A stretch of 64,000 nt of DNA from Maribellus sp. CM-23 (GCF_021354595.1 NZ_JADWYJ010000001.1:597446-661445), one strand, 5' to 3'; numbered from the stretch's first letter, positions 8,991-17,259 are shown. Program-made: numbers and translations. The notes: generated by a model from the letters alone, not told the origin.

Positions 8991-9508
8991 ATCTTTTTAT
9001 TGCTAATAATCGTTCATAAAACTTCGTCAAAAATAATCACTTTGTTATAATATGAAAATATTTTATGACATTTTTCTTTTCTAATTAACACATTCAAAAC
9101 ACATAGATTCAAACAACATAAAATACGAAACATTTTAACATTCATTATTTCCCCAAACACCCCCTTCACAACACAGCCCTTCAACCAAAAAAAATACCTT
9201 TCCTCAACAATACCCCTTGAATTTTGAAAGACTACCCTCTAAAAAATCATTTTATTCACCAAAAGCACCCATTCAAACAATTAGTTCAAAAAAACATCTT
9301 TCATTCATTCATTTTGTCAAAATAAATTTCATTATCACGACATTTTCATCAAAACCGATCGCATTCCGTTCGGTAATCCGGGTATTTTCCTGCAATCATC
9401 AAAAGAAAACAAACGGCTACCTCCACCTGATTTTGTAAATTGCAGGCACGACTTATCACGTTGAGTCGGTTTTATTCTGAACGGACACTCATCTTTAAAC
9501 CAAAAACA
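8991..9508. other. long intergenic region with a strongly G-depleted stretch
   Basis: This 518-base divergent spacer contains no credible gene. Between about 9061 and 9360 the plus strand holds only about a dozen G in 300 bases while C is abundant, giving a run of A/C/T-rich sequence with CCCC and CCCCC tracts. The first part holds the asnB promoter. From about 9360 composition returns to normal and presumably includes the promoter of the DUF3788 gene. An open frame at 9217-9438 looks like a product of the skew, not a gene. Confidence 0.6.
9028..9035 (-). promoter_or_regulatory. probable -7 element for asnB
   Basis: The minus strand reads TATTTTTG 37 bases ahead of the asnB start, matching TAnnTTTG. 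The -33 position lacks a clear TTTG, so the promoter is plausible rather than firm. Confidence 0.4.
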
Positions 9509-9928
9509 ATGGACACCAGTATCTTTACCGACCTAAACCTCCGGCCTTGCACCGAAGACCTGAAAACACCACTTGGCAACAACTTTCGGCACTGGATGGA
9601 GATCAGGGATTATGTTTTCAGCCAATACCCGCAGGCAATGGAAGAATGGCATGTGTCGGTAAAAAAGTACGGCTGGAGCTTTCGGATAAAGGATAAGAAA
9701 AGAGCGATTGTATATTTGTCGCCCCGGCAGGGATATTTTAAACTGGTGATGGTGTTCGGGCAAAAAGCCACCGATAAAATACTGGCTGATCAGATCAACC
9801 CATCGGTTAAAGAAGAACTGATGGCCTCCAAGGCATACATGGAAGGCCGGGTTCTGCGGCTCGACATACACGACGGATCCCTGATAAACGACATTAAAAA
9901 ACTGATCGATATTAAACTGGCCATTTAA
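9509..9928 (+). CDS. DUF3788-family protein
   Basis: The gene encodes 139 residues without signal or membrane segments. The pattern EEWHVSVKKYGWSFRIKDKK followed by a hydrophobic KLVMVFGQKA strand resembles the DUF3788 family of small cytoplasmic proteins of unknown function. I chose ATG 9509 because upstream codons to 9440 have no coding character. The next gene starts one base after its stop, so both are probably expressed together. Confidence 0.7.
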   Translation: MDTSIFTDLNLRPCTEDLKTPLGNNFRHWMEIRDYVFSQYPQAMEEWHVSVKKYGWSFRIKDKKRAIVYLSPRQGYFKLVMVFGQKATDKILADQINPSVKEELMASKAYMEGRVLRLDIHDGSLINDIKKLIDIKLAI

Positions 9929-9929
9929 G

Positions 9930-10670
9930 ATGAAGAAAAATATAATAGTTACCGGAGGTGCGCAAGGCATTGGCAAAACGATGGTTGTAAACCTGTTGAA
10001 AAACGGATATGCCGTTACGGTGTTTGAAATTGACGAAGAAGCAATCGACGAACTAAAAGAAGAGGTCTCCGAAGAAACCGTGAGTATGTTTTGCGTGGAT
10101 GTTTCGGATGAGAATTCGGTAAAGGACGCCATTTCATCGTCGGCTGAAATACATGGGAACATTTACGGATTGATCAACAACGCAGCCGTTGCGGCCAACA
10201 AGCCGCTCACCGACCTGAGCCTGGAAGAATGGAACCGCGTAATGGGAACCAACCTGACCGGGGCATTTTTGTGTTCAAAACACGTGGTTCCTTTTATGAA
10301 AGATGGCCGGATCATTAACATGGCATCCACACGCGCCCTGCAATCGGAAGCCGACACCGAAGCCTACTCGGCCAGCAAAGGCGGAATTATGGCGCTTACC
10401 CACGCGCTGGCAGCCAGTCTCGGGCCCCAAATAAAAGTCAACAGCATCAGCCCCGGCTGGATTGATGTTTCAGCAGTACGAAAGAAAGCCACTGCCCGGC
10501 AATGCATATTGAGCAAAGAAGACCATTCGCAGCACCCTGCCGGACGGGTGGGAAAAGCTTCCGACATTGCCAACATGGTACTTTTTCTTTTACAGCCCGA
10601 AAACGATTTTATAACCGGGCAAAATTTTGTGATCGACGGAGGAATGACCACGAAGATGATCTATGTGTAA
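9930..10670 (+). CDS. SDR-family NAD(P)-dependent oxidoreductase
   Basis: The 246-residue cytoplasmic protein is a classical short-chain dehydrogenase: cofactor motif TGGAQGIG at residues 8-15, NNAA, active-site Ser (NMAS) and YSASK with the Tyr/Lys pair, and the C-terminal ITGQNFVIDGGMT. The Asp/Glu after the second strand (VFEIDEE) favours NAD(H). The substrate cannot be told. It follows the DUF3788 gene by one base and converges on the Crp-like gene 21 bases away. Confidence 0.9.
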   Translation: MKKNIIVTGGAQGIGKTMVVNLLKNGYAVTVFEIDEEAIDELKEEVSEETVSMFCVDVSDENSVKDAISSSAEIHGNIYGLINNAAVAANKPLTDLSLEEWNRVMGTNLTGAFLCSKHVVPFMKDGRIINMASTRALQSEADTEAYSASKGGIMALTHALAASLGPQIKVNSISPGWIDVSAVRKKATARQCILSKEDHSQHPAGRVGKASDIANMVLFLLQPENDFITGQNFVIDGGMTTKMIYV

Positions 10671-10691
10671 CGCGGGTAGGTTTTCCGAAAA

Positions 10692-11372
10692 CTACACTTC
10701 GGAAGGCGAATAGTACTTACTCACCACATTCAGCTCATTGCTCAGCACCTCCAGCTCTTTCTCATCTTCGGCCCACCGAATGCTCTTCCGGATGCGGCTG
10801 AGACTTTGCTGCGTAATATTGAGATAGGACGAGATATCTTTTAGCTCGCAGTATTTTGCCACAGCCGGAAACTCGCGTAAAAAGTGCTTGTACCTTTTGT
10901 CGGCACACATAGTACGCAGCAGCGCCATTTTATAGTGGGTCATCCCCAGGTAATTGGCAACACCGGTAGTGGCAAACCGGGCTAGATCCAGGTTCGAGAA
11001 CAGCAGTGAAATAAAAGGATCTCCCCGAAGTTCGATAAATTCGCAGTCGGTTACTGCTTCCAAAGTAATGCGCGAAGGATTGCTGTTAAAAAACGACACC
11101 GTCTCGCACAGAATAATCGGCGCTACCCGGAAATCATAAACAAAGGATTTTCCGTTAAAGTGATCTTCACATTTCACAATCCCTTTTCCCAGAAAACGCA
11201 CAACCCGTTCAACGTGCATGTAATCCAACAGCCTCGTTCCTTTTTCCGCCCTGCGGAAACACATTAAGTCGCACATTTTTGCCCACGAAACCTCAGAAAC
11301 CGGGCTGGTAGCTTTTATAAATTCGTAGAATTGATTCCGGTAATGCACGAAATTATCTTCGGGTACTGGCAT
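10692..11372 (-). CDS. Crp/Fnr-family transcriptional regulator
   Basis: The 226-residue protein has an N-terminal cyclic-nucleotide-binding-like beta barrel (about 25-145) and a C-terminal winged helix whose recognition part reads YLNITQQSLSRIRKSI near residues 180-195. No cysteine cluster of the Fnr type is present, and the phosphate-binding cassette of true cAMP receptors is not clear, so the effector is unknown. Such Crp-like proteins are common in Bacteroidota as local sensors. It lies convergent to the SDR and is flanked upstream by a repeat island, so no target gene is suggested. Confidence 0.85.
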   Translation of the reverse strand: MPVPEDNFVHYRNQFYEFIKATSPVSEVSWAKMCDLMCFRRAEKGTRLLDYMHVERVVRFLGKGIVKCEDHFNGKSFVYDFRVAPIILCETVSFFNSNPSRITLEAVTDCEFIELRGDPFISLLFSNLDLARFATTGVANYLGMTHYKMALLRTMCADKRYKHFLREFPAVAKYCELKDISSYLNITQQSLSRIRKSIRWAEDEKELEVLSNELNVVSKYYSPSEV

Positions 11373-11657
11373 AGTTTACGGTTTGAAAATGTTAGTGCCT
11401 TAAAAATAAAGAATCAACAGAAACAGAACCACCCTTTACCACCCTTCAAAAGCAGATTTTATCTTTTACATAATCTTGGGAGCTATTAGGCTTAGTCGCT
11501 TTGCTGCTCTTTCTATTTTGAAGGTCGATAGTAATTGATACTTTTGCTCACTACAGCTATTTTTATGCGATCCCCTTAGGGTACAGCTCATCCTTGATTC
11601 CAACGCGGGGAAGAGGAATTAAAACTGTCGTTGCTGGCTATCAGTAGTTAACCATTT

Positions 11658-11893
11658 CTGTAACCCAGCGGCCCGGCCTGTTAACTTTTTTGCCTCCCTG
11701 CGGCAATTTTTCTATTTCCTGTACAATTTTTGGCCGCCCTGTAAGGTTTTTTATCACCCTGTTGAAGTTTTTCTCAATCCTGTAGCTTTTTCCCCCGTCC
11801 TGTTTAACAGGGAGGGGTAAAAATGTAACAGGGAGGGTCAACAGCCTACAGGACGCCTCCCGGACCTACAGGGCAGCCCCATACCACGCAGGG
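11658..11893. repeat. 20-bp-period CCTGT array with polarity switch
   Basis: The tetramer CTGT (once CTGC) occurs at 11658, 11678, 11698, 11719, 11739, 11759, 11780 and 11800, usually as CCTGT, with a T-run (five or six T) after each of the six units from 11678 to 11780. At 11799-11811 the sequence becomes palindromic (CCTGTTTAACAGG) and from there the complementary ACAG appears at 11807, 11829, 11849 and 11869, with GCAG at 11888. The steps are 19-22 bases throughout, close to two helical turns. Between the tetramers the sequence is poorly conserved. Confidence 0.85.
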
Positions 11894-11899
11894 CTCCTC

Positions 11900-11938
11900 T
11901 TAGGGAACCGTTCTCTCTAAAAAAGAACGGTTCCCTAA
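11900..11938. repeat. 15-bp hairpin, copy 1
   Basis: A perfect inverted repeat TTAGGGAACCGTTCT / AGAACGGTTCCCTAA with a nine-base loop ending in an A-run. The core from GGAACC to CCCTA recurs at 12570-12602, including the loop. Confidence 0.9.
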
Positions 11939-12051
11939 GTCCCCACAAGAGCCTAACCTCAACACCAGATAATCGCCCCAACATTTCGTCCGGAACTGCG
12001 AAACGCGCTTTTATCCACCCATCCCGCCGGACGAGGTTTGGTTTTCATCCC

Positions 12052-12108
12052 TAACCCGGCACTCCGTACCGGGCTATTAAGCTCCGACACCTTCAGCGTC
12101 GTAAAACC
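12052..12108 (+). repeat. REP-like element, copy 1
   Basis: The stretch starts TAACCCGGCACTCCGTACCG and ends with GTAAAACC. A very similar direct copy lies at 12680-12726 (TAACCCGGCACTACGTAACG to GTAAAACC). Each contains a small CCCGG...CCGGG or CCCG...CGGG dyad. Confidence 0.75.
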
Positions 12109-12197
12109 AGAAAATTATTTACAAATCGCGTCTCGCGGCCTCGGGCGGTGAGCCGAAAAACAAGTGAAGACGGCGTTAAAAGAGTTCGGCTGTTTGA

Positions 12198-12302
12198 CCC
12201 CGAGAACTCGGGGGAGTTCTGAACTCTTAGCCGGCAATACGTAGTTTTTTCGTGCGAAGCGGGCGCAGCCTTGACTTTTCTGCTTCGTCCCGAGGACTCG
12301 GG
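12198..12302. repeat. pair of short GC palindromes
   Basis: CCCCGAG-AA-CTCGGGG at 12198-12213 and CCCGAG-GA-CTCGGG at 12289-12302 share the same GAG/CTC core and could form small stable hairpins. They sit in the middle of the repeat island. Confidence 0.7.
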
Positions 12303-12569
12303 ATGAAGGCCTCCGGTAGGAGATTAAATCGCAAAAATGCTGATTAAAATTGCATTGCAAATGCAGAGCAACTTACCCCTCGTTGCAAACGAGGGACAGA
12401 GCAGTTGCGGCGGTCGGGATACGTTGGGAGCTATGAAAATCCAACGCATACAGCGTTGATCTGTACGATGCCCTAAGCGGGTTGAAACAGATAAAGCACG
12501 TAAATCAGGAATGACATCCTTTTGAAACATGATATCCTTATCGTACAATGAAACCATCCCAAAAAATAA

Positions 12570-12602
12570 GGAACCGTTCTCTCTAAAAAAGAACGGTTCC
12601 CT
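12570..12602. repeat. hairpin, copy 2
   Basis: GGAACCGTTCT / AGAACGGTTCC with the same loop (CTCTAAAAA) as the copy at 11900-11938; the identity ends where the outer stem bases of copy 1 begin on the left side. Confidence 0.9.
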
Positions 12603-12679
12603 ACTTCCCCTCACACAGATAAACCTGCGCTAAGGCAACAAGCGCTAAGCGGTTCGAAACCGCTAAGCGCGAAAACATT

Positions 12680-12726
12680 TAACCCGGCACTACGTAACGG
12701 GTTATTAGCCTTTGGACGGTAAAACC
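12680..12726 (+). repeat. REP-like element, copy 2
   Basis: Direct copy of the element at 12052-12108, located directly beside the 3' end of the satP gene; the right end (GTAAAACCCTCAGAG) runs to within nine bases of the satP stop. Confidence 0.75.
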
Positions 12727-12734
12727 CTCAGAGT

Positions 12735-13301
12735 TTACTTACGAATCCAGGCTTTACCTGATTTCAGCATTTCCCTGCCCGACAATTCATTTAAAATAAT
12801 GGTTGCCATCATGTACCAGGCCAGCAAGGCACAAACAATTAAAACGATTGCCGCCACCTTGTTAAATACGGGAAAGCCGAAGTGCCCCAAATCTAAAAAG
12901 ATAAAGCCAGCCAGTAAGGTGGAAAAAGTTAATACCATAGCCGTGTGGATAAACAGTGATCCAACCCAGAATATGGCTGTCAGCAGTGTCCAGGCCACCA
13001 GGTAGTATCCAACATCGGTACCCGAAGAGCTGTAAACTCCCAAATGGTTCAATATCCAGATGATTCCCAGCCCAATCCAGAAAGCTCCGTAACTGGTAAA
13101 CACGGCAAATCCAAAGTTATTTCCGGTTTTCTGTTCCATCAAGCCTGCCATTAACTGGGCCAATCCGCCAAAGATAAATCCCATGGCCACAACAGGTCCC
13201 AAACCAATTAACTCTAAATTGTGAAATTGAAGTAAAAGTGTTGTTAAACCAAACCCAGCCAGTCCTACCACTGCAGGATTCCCTAATTTTGCATTGTTCA
13301 T
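12735..13301 (-). CDS. satP: acetate/succinate uptake transporter (GPR1/FUN34/YaaH family)
   Basis: The 188-residue protein has six hydrophobic segments and the family motif NPAVVGLAGFG at residues 8-18. The family includes E. coli SatP, an acetate/succinate-proton symporter of the inner membrane. The rest matches: GFIFGGLAQLMAGLMEQKTG and FGFAVFTSYGAFWI are typical. It stands alone with a -7 element at 13333-13340, next to the acyl-CoA dehydrogenase/ETF operon, which fits a role in short-chain carbon use. The substrate is inferred from family. Confidence 0.92.
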   Translation of the reverse strand: MNNAKLGNPAVVGLAGFGLTTLLLQFHNLELIGLGPVVAMGFIFGGLAQLMAGLMEQKTGNNFGFAVFTSYGAFWIGLGIIWILNHLGVYSSSGTDVGYYLVAWTLLTAIFWVGSLFIHTAMVLTFSTLLAGFIFLDLGHFGFPVFNKVAAIVLIVCALLAWYMMATIILNELSGREMLKSGKAWIRK

Positions 13302-13332
13302 TTACGATGTTTCTCCTGTATTAATTTGGGCG

Positions 13333-13340
13333 CAAAAATA
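13333..13340 (-). promoter_or_regulatory. possible -7 element for satP
   Basis: The minus strand reads TATTTTTG 31 bases before the start codon. No clear -33 TTTG is seen. Confidence 0.4.
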
Positions 13341-13479
13341 GCAGAATAAGCGTCCGAACTCCGAAGCCCGAAAAATAAAGTTTGCACTCAAAACATTGTG
13401 TTAATGAACTTCAGCAAAAGCCCGATAATAGCTCATAGTTCAGTGTAATCATGTTTCTGGAAAAGCCACAGATTCGCTG

Positions 13480-13544
13480 TTCATTAAAGCATTTAAGCAT
13501 TCTCTCCCTCAATCCATCAGTCCTTCAATCCCTCAGTCCCTCAA
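13480..13544 (-). repeat. 8-bp-period degenerate array downstream of the acd terminator
   Basis: On the plus strand the sequence runs AAGCATTT, AAGCATTC, then units of the form RTCCnTCA (AATCCATC, AGTCCTTC, AATCCCTC, AGTCCCTC), each eight bases. In the sense of the upstream acd gene it reads GATTGAAGGACTGATGG and later AATGCTTAAATGC. A related array in the same gene-relative orientation follows the gap terminator at 58252-58320. Confidence 0.8.
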
Positions 13545-13545
13545 C

Positions 13546-13577
13546 AAAAAAGAGCCACCCAAAAATGAGTGACTCTT
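13546..13577 (-). terminator. intrinsic terminator of the etf-acd operon
   Basis: On the minus strand AAGAGTCACTC, loop, GGGTGGCTCTT is followed by TTTTTTG, 30 bases after the acyl-CoA dehydrogenase stop. Confidence 0.8.
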
Positions 13578-13606
13578 GTATATCTTGAAGCTCGCGGCTT
13601 AAAGTC

Positions 13607-15316
13607 TTAGATCTCGAACTTGTAGTTACCCAGATCAGCCAGTTCTGATGAGCGGATAAACTCAGCATGTGCTTTTACCTGTCCTTTGGCAAAGTTCAGG
13701 TAGTTCTGAGCCGATTTCAGGAAGCTCTCGTCGCGGTTGCTATCCAGCACCAGCAGGTAGCCCATGATAATGTGGCCGGCCATTTCCACCAAACGACGGG
13801 CGTGGAAATCAACAAACTCGGTATCGTCGGCTGCCATTACTTTTTTCACGGCGCGTTCGTAATCGTCGGTTAAAATAATCAGCGAACGTTTCAGGTACTC
13901 CAACTTGGGCGATACACGCTCGGCTTCGTATTCACGAATCTGAGCCAGGTAAGAGCCGGTTGTTACGCCACGGATGGCGGCCACCACCTGCAACTGCGTA
14001 GTACCTTCGTAAATGGAAGTAATACGGGCGTCGCGGTAAATACGTTCCACCGGGTAGTCTTTCATAAAACCAGAGCCACCGTGGATCTGTACGGCGTCGT
14101 ACGCCAGCTGGTTGCTGTATTCACTCGACATCCCTTTTACAAGCGGAGTAAAGATATCAGCCAGGCGCTGGTATTTTTTCATTTCTTCGCGCTCTTCTTT
14201 TTCCAGCGAACGCTCTTCGGCAATGTGCATGTAAGTTTTGTACATGTCAACAAAACGGGCTGTTTCGTACAACAAGGTACGCGAAGCATCCAGTTTCGCT
14301 TTCATCAGCGAAAGCATTTCGTAAACAGCGGGGAAACGGATAATGGCTTTCCCAAACTGCATTCTTTCCTTGGCGTAGGCCAATGCTTCGCGGTAAGCAG
14401 CTTCGCTCACCCCTACCGACTGCGCAGCGATTCCCAAACGGGCACCGTTCATCAGGGCCATTACGTATTTGATCAAACCCATTTTACGTGAACCTACCAG
14501 TTCGCCCGGAGCGTTTTTGAAAACCAGCTCACAGGTGGGTGATCCGATGATACCCATTTTATGCTCGATACGACGAACGGTCACACCACCGTCCTGCTTG
14601 TCGTAGATAAACATCGAAAGACCGCGACCGTCTTTTGTTCCCGGTTCTGAACGCGCCAGTACCAGCGAAATATCGCCGTCGCCGTTGGTGATAAAACGTT
14701 TTACACCGTTTAGCAACCAGGTGTGTTTCTTCTCGTCCCAGGTAGCTTTTAGCTGAACAGCCTGAAGGTCGGAACCTGCATCAGGTTCGGTAAGGTCCAT
14801 GGCCATGGTATCGCCATTCGATACACGCGGCAGGTATTTTTCTTTTTGCTCTTCCGAAGCAAACTCGTTGATGGTTTCGGCACAGTCCTGCAAGCCCCAG
14901 ATGTTTACAAAACCTGCATCGGCACGCGAAACAATGTCGGCTGCCATAATGTAGGGAACGATCGGGAAGTTCAGCCCGTCGTATTTGTAAGGTAAAGACA
15001 TTCCCATTAAACCGGCCTGGTTCAGGGCGTCGATGTTTTCCTGGGTTCCGCGGGCATAAATTACGTGCCCGTCAACTACCTGAGGACCTTCGGCGTCGAT
15101 GCTTTCCGCATTTTCAGCCACAATGTTTCCACAGATTTCGCCTACTACTTCCAGCACACGGTCGTAATTATCGATGGCATCCTCGTAATCCATCGGGGCA
15201 AAATCAAACTCTTTTTTGAAGGAATATTCCCGTTCTTTTAAGCGAACGATCTTTTCCATCAAAGGGTGGTTCAAATGAAATTTTAATTCGCTGTTGTCAT
15301 TATAATAATTTGCCAT
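13607..15316 (-). CDS. acyl-CoA dehydrogenase
   Basis: The 569-residue flavoprotein oxidises acyl-CoA thioesters to enoyl-CoA and passes electrons to ETF. Family landmarks are MAMDLTEPDAGSDLQA (FAD-binding signature 1), RFITNGDGDISLVLARS, MGIIGSPTCELVFKNAPGELVG, and the late QIHGGSGFMKDYPVERIYRDARITSIYEGT containing the usual catalytic-region motif. It is longer than the 380-residue short/medium-chain enzymes, with N-terminal (about 70) and C-terminal (about 130) extensions, as in the larger Bacteroidota/AidB-like group. It is the last gene of a three-gene operon with etfB and etfA (23-base gap). Chain-length preference is unknown. Confidence 0.93.
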   Translation of the reverse strand: MANYYNDNSELKFHLNHPLMEKIVRLKEREYSFKKEFDFAPMDYEDAIDNYDRVLEVVGEICGNIVAENAESIDAEGPQVVDGHVIYARGTQENIDALNQAGLMGMSLPYKYDGLNFPIVPYIMAADIVSRADAGFVNIWGLQDCAETINEFASEEQKEKYLPRVSNGDTMAMDLTEPDAGSDLQAVQLKATWDEKKHTWLLNGVKRFITNGDGDISLVLARSEPGTKDGRGLSMFIYDKQDGGVTVRRIEHKMGIIGSPTCELVFKNAPGELVGSRKMGLIKYVMALMNGARLGIAAQSVGVSEAAYREALAYAKERMQFGKAIIRFPAVYEMLSLMKAKLDASRTLLYETARFVDMYKTYMHIAEERSLEKEEREEMKKYQRLADIFTPLVKGMSSEYSNQLAYDAVQIHGGSGFMKDYPVERIYRDARITSIYEGTTQLQVVAAIRGVTTGSYLAQIREYEAERVSPKLEYLKRSLIILTDDYERAVKKVMAADDTEFVDFHARRLVEMAGHIIMGYLLVLDSNRDESFLKSAQNYLNFAKGQVKAHAEFIRSSELADLGNYKFEI

Positions 15317-15339
15317 TTTTCCGCAATTTAAAGGGTGAA

Positions 15340-16359
15340 TTACTTGGTGTTCTTTTTGTAATACTTGATCATTTTAGGAATCACCTCGGCCACATCTCCG
15401 TTAATCACATAATCGGCAATGGCGTTGATCGGAGCTTCCGGATCGGTATTGATCGCGATGATCTGCGCCGATTCTTCCATCCCCGCACGGTGCTGAATCT
15501 GCCCCGAAATTCCGCAGGCAATGTACAGTTTCGGACGAACAGTAACACCGGTTTGCCCGATCTGGCGTTCGTGAGCTGTATACCCGGCATCCACCGCAGC
15601 GCGCGAAGCACCGACTTCACCCCCCAGCACATCGGCCAGTTCATACAACAGGTTGAAATTCTCTTTCGAGCCCATTCCGTAACCACCGGCTACCACAATC
15701 GGCGCACCTTTGATATTCAACTTGCTTTTTTCAACATGACGTTCGATGATCTCGACCACAAAATCGGTGTCGCTTACATATTTTGCCATATCAAGTTTTA
15801 CCTCTTTCCCTTTGTATTTCGGATCGCGAATTTCTTTTTTCATTACCCCCTCGCGAACGGTTGCCATCTGCGGGCGACAGTCGGGGTTGATAATGGTTGC
15901 AATGATGTTTCCGCCAAAAGCCGGACGGATCTGGTACAAGAGGTTCTCGTAATTCTTGTCTTGTTTTTTATCGAAATGATCGCCGATCACCAGGCTGGTG
16001 CAGTCGGCAGTCAACCCGCTGTGAAGAGCTGAAGAAACACGTGGTCCCAAATCGCGGCCAACCGATGATGCTCCCATCAGGGCAATCTGTGGCTGCTCTT
16101 CTTTAAACAGGTTCACCACAATCGAAGTGTGTGGCAGGGTCTGATAAGGGCTCAGCCGTTTGTCGTCGGCAATATAAAGGGTATCTACACCGTAAGGAAT
16201 GATCTGTTTCCCGATTTCATCGAGTTGATGACCGATGGCAATCGCCTCCAGCTTACAGTTCAGTTCATCGGCTAACGACCTTCCTTTGGTCAGCAGTTCC
16301 TGACTTACTTCAGCAACATGGCCGTCTTCTATCTCGCAATATACAAATACGCTATTCAT
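15340..16359 (-). CDS. etfA: electron transfer flavoprotein alpha subunit
   Basis: The 339-residue subunit carries the C-terminal FAD domain: GGYGMGSKENF, GASRAAVDAGY, HERQIGQTGVTVRPKLYIA and CGISGQIQHRAGM, ending in INTDPEAPIN. With EtfB it takes electrons from acyl-CoA dehydrogenases in the cytoplasm. It lies 24 bases after etfB and 23 before the dehydrogenase, so one mRNA is expected. All key FAD-contact motifs are present. Confidence 0.96.
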   Translation of the reverse strand: MNSVFVYCEIEDGHVAEVSQELLTKGRSLADELNCKLEAIAIGHQLDEIGKQIIPYGVDTLYIADDKRLSPYQTLPHTSIVVNLFKEEQPQIALMGASSVGRDLGPRVSSALHSGLTADCTSLVIGDHFDKKQDKNYENLLYQIRPAFGGNIIATIINPDCRPQMATVREGVMKKEIRDPKYKGKEVKLDMAKYVSDTDFVVEIIERHVEKSKLNIKGAPIVVAGGYGMGSKENFNLLYELADVLGGEVGASRAAVDAGYTAHERQIGQTGVTVRPKLYIACGISGQIQHRAGMEESAQIIAINTDPEAPINAIADYVINGDVAEVIPKMIKYYKKNTK

Positions 16360-16383
16360 AGTATTCTGATTTTAAGGGGTCCG

Positions 16384-17259
16384 TTATCCAATTGTATGAC
16401 TTTCGATCAGCTCGATCATCATTGTTTCAATCTCTTCATCCAGGGCCGAAATCACTTTCGAGTCTTTCGCGTGCAATACCACGTTCTCTACGGTTTTCAC
16501 TTTTGTAGGAGAACCGGTCAATCCGAGCTGAGAAGGATCCGTTTCGATATCGTTCACTGTCCACTCCGGAATGTTGAGGTCCGGACGATCGTTGTACATA
16601 TGCGTGTAATCTTCGTTCTCTTTCTGCAATTCGGTAACCGTTTTGGCGTGTTTGTATTGCATCAGTCGTTTGGCGTTACGGGCACGGCAGTCGGGAGCTG
16701 TTCCGTTCACTGTCATTACCAGCGGCAGCGGGCACCGCACTGTTTCCACACCGTTTTCGAGCCTGCGTTTTACGGTAATCTTCTTGTCTTTCAACTCAAT
16801 TACTTCTTCCACATAAGTGATCTGAAGCATTCCGAGTTTTTCGGCTACCTGTGGTCCTACCTGTGCGGTGTCACCATCGATGGCCTGACGTCCTGCAATG
16901 ATGATGTCGATGTTACCCATTTTCTTCAGGGCTTGTCCCAGCGCATAAGAAGTTGCCAGCGTATCAGAACCGGCAAACGCTCGGTCGGTAAGCAAAATAC
17001 CACCGTCAGCACCTCTGAAAAGACCTTCACGAATGATATCGGCAGCCCTTCCGGGGCCCATGGTTAAGATCTTCACGGTGCTACCCGGAAATTTATCTTT
17101 GATGCGAAGGGCCTGTTCCAGGGCATTTAAGTCCTCCGGATTAAAAATTGCCGGCAAGACCGCCCTGTTGATCGTCCCGTCAGCTTTCATTGCATCTTTG
17201 CCCACATTCCTGGTATCAGGAACCTGCTTGGCCAAAACAATAATGTTGTAAGCTTTCAT
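16384..17259 (-). CDS. etfB: electron transfer flavoprotein beta subunit
   Basis: The 291-residue subunit begins MKAYNIIVLAKQVPDT; I chose ATG 17259 because the open frame to 17331 adds 24 residues that do not belong to the family. The motif AGRQAIDGDTAQVGPQ near residues 120-136 is the nucleotide-binding loop; this DGDTAQVGP form is typical of the butyryl-CoA-dehydrogenase-type ETFs, several of which bind FAD here and bifurcate electrons. It leads the operon with etfA and the acyl-CoA dehydrogenase. Bifurcation is only a possibility from sequence. Confidence 0.94.
   Translation of the reverse strand: MKAYNIIVLAKQVPDTRNVGKDAMKADGTINRAVLPAIFNPEDLNALEQALRIKDKFPGSTVKILTMGPGRAADIIREGLFRGADGGILLTDRAFAGSDTLATSYALGQALKKMGNIDIIIAGRQAIDGDTAQVGPQVAEKLGMLQITYVEEVIELKDKKITVKRRLENGVETVRCPLPLVMTVNGTAPDCRARNAKRLMQYKHAKTVTELQKENEDYTHMYNDRPDLNIPEWTVNDIETDPSQLGLTGSPTKVKTVENVVLHAKDSKVISALDEEIETMMIELIESHTIG

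Larger units (their letters stand above)
11373..12734. other. gene-free island of periodic and palindromic repeats
   Basis: About 1.36 kb without a convincing gene. It holds a 20-bp-period CCTGT array (11658-11893), two copies of an almost identical hairpin (11900-11938 and 12570-12602), two copies of a REP-like sequence beginning TAACCCGGCACT (12052 and 12680), two short GC palindromes (12198-12213 and 12289-12302) and CGCTAAG repeats near 12630-12670. Minus-strand open frames at 12115-12360 and 12324-12614 cross these palindromes and look like repeat-derived noise. Confidence 0.75.
13302..13606. other. intergenic region with octamer array and terminator
   Basis: This 305-base spacer between two minus-strand genes contains the satP promoter region, an 8-bp-period array (13480-13544) and the terminator of the acyl-CoA dehydrogenase operon. 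No gene is seen. Confidence 0.7.

Noticed and set aside
9217..9438. 73-residue plus-strand open frame
   Set aside because: It lies in the G-depleted tract, which removes stop codons containing G, and shows no domain or start signal.
12115..12614. Two minus-strand open frames as hypothetical proteins
   Set aside because: They run through palindromes and repeats, lack a ribosome-binding site and have an unnatural composition; similar frames arise from repeated intergenic DNA.
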